Part shown: positions 1 to 22,800 of the stretch, piece by piece
How positions within the stretch are numbered: position 1 is the stretch's first letter
Layout of the letters: each line of letters begins with the position of its first letter
Assembly (NCBI RefSeq): GCF_000485595.1
Contig: NW_014577258.1
Coordinates: forward strand, 552,331-587,259
Length of the DNA: 34,929 bases
Reading direction: 5' to 3'
Origin: Priapulus caudatus
Lineage: Eukaryota; Priapulida; Priapulimorpha; Priapulimorphida; Priapulidae
Position numbers and translations under genes: made by a program
The notes under the pieces: model-generated
The model's database searches: none
What the model was told of the DNA's origin: nothing
Seen by the model: only the letters and a program-made list of their open reading frames with translations

Positions 1-180
<180 letters not shown>

Positions 181-745
181 TATCTGCCTCTCTTTCATCC
201 CTCCCTCTGTCTTTCTCACTCTATTTTTTACTCTGTATTCCCATTGCTTCTGCCTTTCGTCTTTACTTGCTCTCTTCATTACCACTTCTATTTTTAAACC
301 TGTTCCGCCTCTCCCGTTCTTGTCTCTGTTGACTAATTTTCCAATATAACCTGTGACTTGTCTACAATAGGAAACTTATTGTGCACATGGGAAACATTTT
401 CATTTTCCAATTATTGTTACTCAGTATTGTAGGTGATAGGGAGTACCTTTATATACTTTATACTACAGGGTCATGTCGTTATCTCCTTAGTTAGTAGCTA
501 GTAACGAACAAATTGTAAAGATAGACTATACTGGTACACCTGTACATTATGTTATTACAGGTGTACAGTCAAACTTATACTTAACTTAAAACGACTGCCA
601 ACGACTGCTTAAATTAAGACTGTCAAACTTAACAGTCAGTACTCATAAAAGTAGGTGTACAGTCAGGTGTTATAACTAGTCCCGATTTTCCAGCTGTGTC
701 TTAATTATATGTATATCATTCCCGCAGGAACGTAGCCAAGCCACG
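181..745. other. Non-coding flank, no feature recognised
   Basis: This AT-rich sequence has frequent stops in all frames. Short degenerate repeats of a motif like CAGGTGTACAGTCA occur around 540-670. I see no gene, RNA or mobile-element end. Confidence 0.6.
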
Positions 746-839
746 CATGCAGAGATACACATGCACTCACGAACGTATACACGTACGCATGCGCGCACGC
801 AGATGCACACACACACACGCGCGCACGCGCACACACATA

Positions 840-878
<39 letters not shown>

Positions 879-920
879 CACGCGCGCGCGCACGCACACA
901 TAACATGCACGCGCAAACTA
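746..920. repeat. (AC)n / alternating purine-pyrimidine microsatellite
   Basis: A pure AC run covers about 844-875, flanked by ACGC, CGCG and CATG variants from 746 to 920. Alternating purine-pyrimidine sequence of this kind can adopt Z-DNA. The His/Thr/Arg-rich and Cys/Val-rich open frames across it are products of the repeat, not genes. Confidence 0.95.
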
Positions 921-3465
921 ATTCTTGTTATGCATCAGCAGCTACAGCATCATGAACAAAACAACGAAAATGCTCTGCCAACAGATCAAATGCGCTCGTG
1001 TGTGTCAGAATGCAATAAATATGTAGATGACGCAATTGACTTTGTGATATTCAACAGAGCGATCCTGTAGAAATCTAGTAGTAGGATCTCTGTGTTAAAT
1101 TCCACGTGTGTGTTTAGCCTATACTTGTGTGTGTGTGCGTGTGTGTATGTCTAGCCACACTGCCACACTGTGTCAGCGAACAAGTTTTGATCTCAGTTGT
1201 GATTGTTGCGATGAAAAACTGCGATAGGTGAGATGAGATGATATTCTAGCACGTTATTCTACGTACTATGTGTTATTTTAACTATGTGTGTTGTTAGCAG
1301 CCTATACCAATGTAAATTACCAGTAATTGTGAGAGCACTGTTGGGCAGTGCTAGGTCAGTTGTTGGAGTTCTATGCAAAACTAAGCGAAGCACCGCATAG
1401 AGGGCCACGCATAGTCCAGCCTAGTGCAAAGAACAACAGTTAATGCTGTATAATATAGTTGAGAGGACCATTTTGTTAATTATTTTGTGTTTTACAGCAT
1501 GTCCATGTTCGTGCATCGTTATCGGTAGAAAGCCTGCCAGGAATGCTTGACTGTTAAACTGTTACTTGTTTATTGAATAATTGTAAAGAAGAGCTACTTT
1601 GGGCGCTCTAGGAATAGAAGATACCCGGATTATATACGTAGTTGTTGGTATCCTCTGCTGTTATTAAAGTCTAGGCGATTATGTGTGTTATTATTGTATG
1701 GTAGTTATGACGGTACATAATATAACCTGCAAGTGTCAGGGTATTTAGATGCAAGCAATCAATTTTGAGCTAAATTTGCACTGTAAAGCCCAGTTGTAAC
1801 ATTCCCGCAGTGAATATATATACTCCGTACTTACTCAAATGCATTTGCTACAAAAGAACGATATGTAGTTGCCAATGAACACTGCCAGATTGTGTCGTTC
1901 GTTAGCAGGGTGAAAAAAGAATGTGTCTAGCAGCCGACAGATGCGTTGTTTGCTATAAAACGACAGGACCCGCTGTGTTAAATGCTAGCAGACGCAAGAA
2001 CCTGTTGTTGTGTGCTTGCAGCAGACACAAGAACATTAATTAACTCCCTCACTAGGGACGAACCGTAATTGACCTTGCCACCTGGAGTGATTGACAGGTA
2101 GCTCTGACCAATCAGCATTGTGATGGGGCATTCTAAAAGTTCTGCTTAGTAACGAACTGCCCCGTAGTCAACAATTTGGTGTGTAAGCCGTATGAAAAGC
2201 GGTCCAACTACACCGACCTGATAACAATATCCGATATGGTTATCTCTCTATGACGGATGGGTCAATTACCATATCCCATACTTATATAGAAGTTTAATAG
2301 CAATTGGTAAATACCAGTTATTGTTATTTGTTAATGTTACTTAATCCATGTCTGGTCGTGACGTCATGCGTTTTTGCTACCCCTAGCAACAAAGTTCTTC
2401 CATTGTGACTTCCACTGCTCACCGTGTTTATGTACCAAGATATGATCAATCGGATCTTTACTTTTACAATATTTTTTGGTGAACCAAGTGATCATGAAAG
2501 TTGACCAGACGACAATGTTAATCTGTTGATCTCCATATTAGAAATGGCCTATATATATGCATTAATTTAATGCAGTGTAATTTATTGATTTTGGTCACGT
2601 TGCTTCGGTTAACATGCAATATATACTGTTGTATAATTGTGATCAAATTTCACGCTTTACTCAGGCTTATGCCAGTAATAATGCAATGTAATTCATTATT
2701 TTTTGTGTCGGTATGTGATTTATTCGTTTTTTTATGGTTTTGGGGTAATAGGAAGGTGGTTTTTTTAATGTTTTTCATTTGATTTACAAATTGGTTATGT
2801 GTTTTTGCGTAACTAAACGTGTAATATGCATGTGGTTATTGATTTCATAAAACCATTCCATTACTAAGTTTGATTTGTTTTCAAATTGGCGTTTGGTTCG
2901 ATAACTTAAAATCTGACGGAACCAGAAAGAATAGTCTTTTATAAAATAATGTGCACAAATCATGTGGGTTGCACCATATATACATATTATATATATATAT
3001 ATATACATACATACATATATATATATATATAGTGTGTAGCAAACCTGTAATGAACTGTTCATGGGGTGAATGTGTGAAATACGTCATGTTAGCGACGTTA
3101 TACAAAAATATAAACTGACACTGTAGAACAGAATGCAACTAGTAGTACTGTTTGCAATAAGCGTTTCCTTCCTAAAGGAGGGTGGTTAACTATGCCTAAT
3201 TTTGGCATTGCCCTACTGGCATGTTGAACCACTTATTGGTTAGGTAGGTTCCTAGTAATCTACACACACGAATAAGACAGGAACAAGTCTAATATCAATG
3301 CTTCCTGTAGAAATATAGTATTTTATCGCTGAAAATTGATTTGAATCAGTTTCATTCGGAGTAGTCTCATGGTGCGATCTAGGACACATTTAAATGTGAT
3401 ATCCAGCATGAATTCAAGGCACACATAATTACAGAATAACTGAAAATATTTTTGTAAGAACATAA
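921..3465. other. Intergenic DNA downstream of RAD54B
   Basis: There is no open frame with recognisable protein character on either strand. The region is AT-rich with GT-rich patches near 1120-1150 and poly-T near 2720-2770. I could not define the ends of any transposable element here. Divergent repeats may be present but I cannot support them by eye. Confidence 0.55.
2983..3031. repeat. (TA)n microsatellite
   Basis: Two TA runs flank a short ATAC run, giving an imperfect palindrome. Open frames here encode only Ile/Tyr/Met-rich low-complexity peptide. Confidence 0.93.
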
Positions 3466-3471
3466 TTTATT
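3466..3471 (-). terminator. Putative RAD54B polyadenylation signal (AATAAA)
   Basis: A minus-strand AATAAA lies about 117 nt downstream of the RAD54B stop codon, in AT-rich sequence. It is the first canonical hexamer I find after the stop, and the distance is normal for a 3' UTR. The signal is seen in sequence; its use is inferred. Confidence 0.6.
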
Positions 3472-3587
3472 ATATAAGATTTACAAGTTTACAATATAAT
3501 AAGATTTACAAGTAATATATTATACATAACAATGTTACAGTAGATTGTGCATTTAACAACAAAATCTATAGAATAGGAAGTTAAGAG

Positions 3588-16342
<12,755 letters not shown>

Positions 16343-16547
16343 GTTGGTAATCTGCAGGAGTGCAGCATATTGAGGCAATTATCATGACACTTTTTACAGC
16401 CTACTTTTTATATGCATTTAGTGCACAAATTAGTAGTAGTAGTACACAGTGCAAACACTACAATTTACAAAGTAATTGAGTATATCATGTCATGAGTAGT
16501 GTATCCTGCGGCAGTTAGTAGTTAATGAACGCGGGCTATAGTACTAG
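16343..16547 (-). promoter_or_regulatory. RAD54B 5' flank / putative promoter and 5' UTR
   Basis: These 205 bp between the RAD54B ATG and the TSD of the upstream transposon are the only native sequence directly upstream of the gene. I see no clear TATA box or other core promoter motif. The promoter role is inferred from position. Confidence 0.35.
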
Positions 16548-16555
16548 AGCTAGAG
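16548..16555. repeat. Left TSD (AGCTAGAG) of the 2.8-kb element
   Basis: It is identical to 19373-19380 and abuts the left TIR. Confidence 0.88.
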
Positions 16556-16796
16556 CACAGGCACTTGGAACATCTCAATAAAAAATATTAATGGTAAATA
16601 AACACGAAATGTACCAAAGTCTTAATGTTTCTCTACTCTATTTCGCCTATAATCACCTGTAAATGCCGGTCAAATGCTCATCTGCAACACACAAGTACAC
16701 CGCACGCTTGCCCTGTGCTGGGTGCTCAAACAACATGAATAGGAGAGCAGGTTGGAAAGTGTGATCGCGAAATTCGTTGAACGCTCGCTTCATTTC

Positions 16797-17317
16797 ACAC
16801 GATCACAGACGAAACACATCCAACAGCTCCATCTAGTATCTATGGTACATAAATGTTCACTTGTTCAAATTATAACTCTGGCCTTTGTTCTTACCTACTC
16901 CCGCCAGCAGATATCTCGTGAAATCCTGCAGGAAATGTTCTCTCATGAAATGTAAAGAGGACGTATCATCCGAAAATCCCTAACGGCGCTACTTTCGATC
17001 GATCGCTGTAGTCGTGGTGCGTGACGTCATGCCGCGAGCATTGTGCTTGGCTTGGCGGGGCTCGAAGCGGAGGCTCGGAGCCGGCAGCAGCTCATCCCGC
17101 ATGCAATGCGCCATATTACTCGTGTGATAAACAGACAATCTCGTCCTCTTTACATTTTCACGGAGAGAACATTTCCTGCCAGGATTTCACGAGAGTATCT
17201 CTGGCGGGAGTAGGTATGAACAAAGGCCAGCGTTATAATTTCGAACAAAGTGAAACACTTCTGTACACATGGATACAAGATGGAAGCTGTTGGATGTGTT
17301 TTTCGTTCTGTAGTCGT
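16797..17317. repeat. Foldback repeat nested in the 2.8-kb element
   Basis: Arms about 16797-16963 and 17143-17317 are inverted copies with some indels; both contain ACACATCCAACAGCT, GGCCTTTGTTC and CCTACTCCCGCCAG or their complements. The loop of about 180 bp is GC-rich. I found no separate TSD, so it may be part of the host element or a separate insertion. Confidence 0.82.
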
Positions 17318-17353
17318 CGATGAAGATGGAACAAGTGTTTATCCGAGTCCGCA

Positions 17354-17475
17354 CCCCCCCCCCCCCCCCGAGTCCGAGTCAGCAGTCCGATGTCCCGCCA
17401 CCCCCGAGTCCGAGTCCGAGGTCCGAGTCCGCCGGCCACACGAGTCCGATCCACACCACCCCGACGTCCGAGTCC
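17354..17475. repeat. Poly-C run and (CGAGTC)n repeat
   Basis: Sixteen C residues at 17354-17369 are followed by degenerate CCGAGT units to 17475. A second CGAGTC cluster in the same orientation lies at about 18299-18355. Pro/Ser- and Gly-rich frames here are artefacts. Confidence 0.85.
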
Positions 17476-18570
17476 AGTTTGATAAAAAAAAGGGGGGGGC
17501 ACAGGCACCGAAAAAGGCCATTCACTTTCTATGTATGTGTTTGTTTCAAAATGGTCGGGGGTGTTTTTTTTTTTTTTTCTTTCCCCTGCCTGCGATCTGT
17601 CACGTTTTTGCTAAAATAGAACAGCCTACCAACAAAACTTTGCATAAGTCGACATTGGGACCAGCTATTTGTGTCGACTTAGGAAAATAACGTGTTGGAC
17701 AAATAAAATAACAATAATAATAAAAATTGCGTGCATTATGCGATTGTTTACGCTACGAACATTTTCTATATTGTATGTCAGAATCGCAGATTAGTGCGCC
17801 AATCATCCGACCTGTGGCTTTATGAGATTCATCTGGAAAAAAGCGAACCGTGCCAGTCGTAGACATCGAAGTGTATAGTCAGCCCGAAAACACAGAGACC
17901 ACGAGTTCTATCGGAAACCTGGTCAAATAGTGAACGCGATCCATTGTGTTTTTACGCAGGACAATGACACGGCTTAGTTGAACAAAAGTGAGGATGGCTA
18001 GTACTTAGTACCTACTACCCTAGTACCTACACCTTCGAAGTGGCTAGAGGTCATATAGTAGTACGCTACTAGGTACTCGCAACGATGGTTCATGACATCA
18101 TTTTTACACCTTTTGCCTTATAATTCACTCTGCTGCCAGCCGCAGTAGGACGATTGATTAACGCGGCGCTGTGTACATTATTTCATGGCCGTGGCTGTTC
18201 TAATGACGAATGGATGGCGCGTGAACTCGCGCCCGCGCCGATTTAATAGTGCGACAAACAAGGCATCTACGTAACCTATGTATGTAGTGGCTCCGTAGCC
18301 GGTCTCGACCCGAGTCCTCGAGTCCGGATGGGTTCGAGTCCGAGTCGAGGTCCGCAGTACATTGCACTCCGAGGCGAGACCGAGACCGGACGACCAAGGG
18401 AAAAACGGTCCGGAGACCGTCTCCGACGACAAAGACGAGCAGTCTCGAAGCAACCTACAACACTTTGCGCAAATTGAAGGCTGAGGCGTCCGACTGCCGA
18501 ATATTGTGCGATCACACTTTACTACCAGCTCCTCTTAATAGTTTATTCATGTTGTTTTGTGCACATGCAG
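17476..18570. other. Interior of the 2.8-kb element, no gene recognised
   Basis: It contains poly-T (17563-17578), short palindromic ACTAGGTACT-type motifs near 18005-18075, and the second CGAGTC cluster. The minus-strand frames near 18178-18515 look compositional. Nothing resembles a transposase. Confidence 0.6.
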
Positions 18571-19214
18571 GCTAGATACAATAATGTAACCCAACAAGAG
18601 TAGCGGTTACAAAGCGCTCCCTATCCTTTTCGTGGAGGAGACGCCTGTGTGGTTCAACTCAGCAGTTTGCCGGTGTCTTTTTCCAGAACCTAGAAACTTC
18701 AAACTGCGGTTTATTCTCAACATGAACCTTTCTCCGCTATCCCGGAACTTACTATGTATCACAATATTCTGTATTAAACTAATATAACCTGTTATAAAAA
18801 TTCGAAGTGACGAGCGGCGTATACATTGAGCGCCATTTATGTTGACCTGTGACGTACTTCGGTTTGAAAAGCGGATTCACCGACCAATCGGAGGGCGCTG
18901 CGTTAGCCGATCGCTATGCGCATAAGGAATTCGTACGTCACAGGTCAACAGAAATGGCGCTCTATGTATACGCCGCTCGTCACTTCGAATTTTTATAACA
19001 GGTTATATTAGTTTAATACAGAATATTGTGATACATAGTAAGTTCCGGGATAGCGGAGAAAGGTTCGTGTTGAGAATAAGCCCAGTTTGGCAGTTCTAGT
19101 TTCTGAAAACGCACCAGCAAACCCGCATGAGTGATTCACTCAGGCGTTCCTCCACACAAAAGGATAGGGACGCTTTGTAACCCTACCCTTGTTGGGTTAC
19201 ATTATTGTATCCAA
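18571..19214. repeat. Large near-palindromic foldback repeat
   Basis: Arms 18571-18857 and 18933-19214 are inverted copies around a 75-bp loop. The inner ~170 bp of the arms are nearly identical (TTCGAAGTGACGAGCGGCG and its complement), while the outer ~115 bp diverge much more. This suggests gene conversion or hairpin-templated correction near the centre. It could form a hairpin of about 280 bp. Non-coding. Confidence 0.9.
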
Positions 19215-19372
19215 GCGCGGGCTTGCGGTGTACTTGCATGTTGCAGATGAGCATTTGACTGGCATTTACAGGTGATTATAGGCGAAATAGAGTAGAGAAA
19301 CATTAAGACTTTGGTACATTTCGTGTTTATTTACCATTAATTTTTTTTATTGAGACGTTCCAAGTACCTGTG

Positions 19373-19380
19373 AGCTAGAG
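19373..19380. repeat. Right TSD (AGCTAGAG) of the 2.8-kb element
   Basis: It is identical to 16548-16555 and abuts the right TIR. Confidence 0.88.
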
Positions 19381-19879
19381 TAGCGTCAGCCGTCAACAAT
19401 GATAATCAACATAATTATCGACAACAACATTCACTAAGAGTAAGACTAAGAGTAAGATACTAGTCTTCAAAGCCCAACTCTCGCTTTAAATGAAGACTGT
19501 TATGTAATAGAAGTTAGATAAATAACGTAAAAATAATGCCCTGTGATTAAATACAAAAGTATACAAGTAATAATGAAGTATCGTGTCACCGTCAGTCTTT
19601 TTAATACGCAAGATTTGCGTGAAGCTTGCAAGAAGCTTGGCGCGCAACACACTTTCTTCGTGTTTAACCTGCCGAAACATGTTTGACGCTAGACTTTTAG
19701 CAAATATAATAATCACTATGGTGATACAACTCTAAAACGTTAAATAATTTGCACCATGTTAAGATTCAATTTATTTTTAAATAAAATAACAAAAAGTGGT
19801 AAATGTTAAAGCAAAACTTAAAAATTGTAAAAATTTTGCAAACTGCTACGGTAGAGGTAGACCCTAGGTCTTTTACAAA
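19381..19879 (+). promoter_or_regulatory. EIF4H 5' flank / putative promoter and 5' UTR
   Basis: About 500 bp of AT-rich native sequence lie between the transposon TSD and the EIF4H start. The last bases before the ATG are TCTTTTACAAAATGG, giving a purine at -3 and G at +4, a good start context. A short pyrimidine stretch (TCTTTT) lies 12 nt upstream and is weakly TOP-like. I cannot place the transcription start. Confidence 0.35.
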
Positions 19880-22800
19880 ATGGCCGGTTATGGTTCCAGA
19901 AATGATGGATATTCTGACCGCGGTGGCGGTTATGGAAGGTAAAGTATAAATTAAAACACGCCGATCGTGTACCCAAATACTTGCTCCCCCGGATTTTTAT
20001 TGCCTGGTCACGCATATCTCATACGGCATGGTGTGAGACGTGCACTCAGTTGAGGTACCATTTACGGGTTCGTTGACTCGAACGTAAACCGTTAGGTACC
20101 GGTACCGTGTGTCACATTTTACTCGCGGGCCACGATGCATGAAGCATGGGCCGCGCCCCGGAGCTTTCCGCCCAGTTTTCTGATTATTACACGGAGCTCG
20201 TAATATAGCCTTTATATATTGTAGGAGAGTGGTAGGCATAGTAGGTTAATTTTTTCTTAATGCCCAAGCCAATGGTTTTAATTGTTCTATTTTGGCTGAT
20301 ACTGATCATAGGGTCTGACTCTATGTCTCCCTGGGTACTGCCGGAACGTACCCTGGTAACTATCTGATATGGTTAGGGTTAGTGAGTAGGCGTAGGCGAC
20401 TCCCTAGACTCGTTAGTGGAGTAGGCGAGGTACGGTCCGGCATATTATTATTAGATAGTACCAGGGTACCGGTACCCGTTTCGGTATACCGGACCGTACC
20501 CAGGATACGTACCTGGCAGCACTATTTTGAGCCACAGTCGTTAGAAAGATACTTTTCAGAATTACAAAATTCAACCTCAGTAAGGAGTTATGGGCATTTT
20601 CGTGGCGGAATTTTGACGCAGTTTGAGGAATCTTTTGAGGAGTTTGAGGAGCCCTTTCACTGCTGAATACTTTTTCACATGCACAAATCTGAATGGCTCG
20701 ACCTATGCTCTTAATATTTGGTGTATAGTGTGATGGGCAGGAAACCCATCACTAGTGCGAAATTGGAGGTCAAAGGTCAAAGGCCAGTGGGGGAAAGGTA
20801 AGATATCAGACTTTCTGACGACATGGCCTAATGGACAGAGTGGAAAACTTTTTTGTTTCAGCGCTGACCTACCATTTTTATCACTTTATTGAAAGGACCA
20901 TGAAATATGCTTTCCACTGACGTGCAAAGAGTAAGTGTCTGATAACCTTTTGACCCTCAAGAGGAAGGTTAAACATGGATTTGTTGATGTCACAGTGTTA
21001 TCATATATTCATGGCACATCCATAATCTATAAACCCAATAAGCTTGAATAGCCGCACGCGTAGAGCACGGGCGTCACGGCTGAAAGGTCGTTGGATCGAA
21101 TCCCATCTGTTTTTTAATTATTTTCCTGTTTTTTGTATTTTTCTATCTTTATCCATTTAACTATTTTTTTCAATTAATGCAAATATTTACATGATTTATT
21201 TACAACAATTTAATAACAACAAATAATTTTTATAACAATTACAATATTTTTTTAAATAATTGTTTCTCTCATAACCATTACCAAACCATAACATAAACCA
21301 TAACCAAACGTCAACCATGCGTGTTGATGAGTTTCTCTCGTCCCCCTCTCTCGCTTTCTCTCGCTCGACCTCTTTCTACAATAAAAAAATGTTTGCTGAA
21401 ATGATGTGTACGCAACTGCGTATCTGCATATCTGCGCTTAACAAAGGTGTCACTACGCACGCCTGAAATGTTACGTTTATAGCCGTAGCAACAGACCTCA
21501 GATGAGCCCAGTCGCTCGGCGGCACTTGTTACAGAAAGAAACTATATTTGAAAGTTTTCTGGCTATGGCATCGTAAACATATAAAGTGTGTAAAATTTGT
21601 GTTATGGTTCACCAGTGAGTTGGCAAGGGACTCGCTCTTGTTCTGTCTTTTAACAGTGTATGTGCAATAGAGCCTTCAAATCTGTTGTTATTAATATTCC
21701 TGCAGCCGACAGGAAAGTAAACCTTTCCCGACGGAGCCTCCGTATACAGCATTCGTTGGCAACCTTCCGCAAGGCATCGTACAGGGTGATCTTGATCAGA
21801 TCTTCCATGGATTAAATGTGAGCTTCGCGCCATTACATGCACCGTGTTTTGCGAACATTCTTATAAAAAACCTGTGTGCATGCGTGAGAGTGCGTGCGTG
21901 AGAGTGCGTGCGTATACATGCGTGAGTCTGTGTTTGTGTACTGATTAAATGAACGGCATCCTTGTGGCTAATGTATGTCATGTAACCCAATAATTAGCCT
22001 ATCCGTCTGAGCAAGATAAACACACTTTCTTTTACGTGCACTTTCTATTAATCTAGATCTATCAAGCTAGACCAGTTTATGCATGTTTCTCACAGGTTCA
22101 TGCCAAACTGTCAACTTGGTGGCAATGACTCACCTTGTATCATATAATAGAATGTCCTATCACAATACTGATGTGAGTAGAGCTCCCAATAAATAGGGCC
22201 AGGGAGAGAGCTCAATATAGGGACAGTGATTTTCCGCGATCGCGGAAAACGGACGGAAAACACGGAAACGGCCATTGGAAACGGAAAAGATGTTTTAAAA
22301 CGGAAAAACTCGGGAAACGTAATTTGAACATATTACAACATGGAAATTTCAATAAAATCACACAAAAACAGTCAAAAATAGCATTGGTAATGATATGGTT
22401 TACATTCAGACAAGTTTCAGAGCGAAATGACTTACAATTACGACTTTTGGTAGTCCTGTGTTTCGGTGCCGGTTCTGGTTTCAAAGGTTGTACCAAATAC
22501 TTTTTTTTCATGCAAATATATGTAAACGGAATTTTGCATTTTTGGTGTGTACAATCTTTATGGCAAAACGGAATTTCTATTTTTTCTTTACTTTGGAACG
22601 GAATTCATGATTTTCCCAAACGGAAAAGGCAATTTTTTGAAACGGAAAATCACTGTTCCTATCAATATATCCTGAATGTGATGAAGCGTGTAACTGTTAC
22701 CATAACGGCGGCCAATTCTTGCAGGTGCACAGTGTTCGGTTAGTTCGTGACAGAGAGACCGACCAATTTAAAGGTACGTTTGCAGCATGGACTGACAGTG

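Larger units (their letters stand above)
16556..19372. mobile_element. 2.8-kb composite DNA transposon (hAT-like TSD) in the RAD54B-EIF4H intergenic region
   Basis: The TIRs are 16556-16705 and 19223-19372, about 150 bp each and nearly identical, beginning CACAGGYACTTGGAAC. The perfect 8-bp TSD AGCTAGAG abuts both ends (16548-16555 and 19373-19380). An 8-bp TSD fits hAT or P-like elements. The interior holds two large foldback repeats (16797-17317 and 18571-19214), a poly-C/CGAGTC patch and about 1.1 kb of unique sequence. No open frame resembles a transposase, so it appears non-autonomous. It separates two divergent genes and supplies about 80% of the sequence between their start codons. Confidence 0.92.

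Noticed and set aside
747-1070. 107-codon plus-strand frame and overlapping minus-strand frames
   Set aside because: They are created by the AC/CG microsatellite, with His/Thr/Arg or Cys/Val dipeptide repeats and no family character.
17250-17690. 146-codon plus-strand frame
   Set aside because: It crosses one arm of a foldback, a poly-C run and CGAGTC repeats inside a transposon; no protein family resemblance.
22324-22743. 139-codon plus-strand frame in EIF4H intron 2
   Set aside because: It lies mainly in the MITE at 22220-22661 and ends in EIF4H exon 3 in a different frame.
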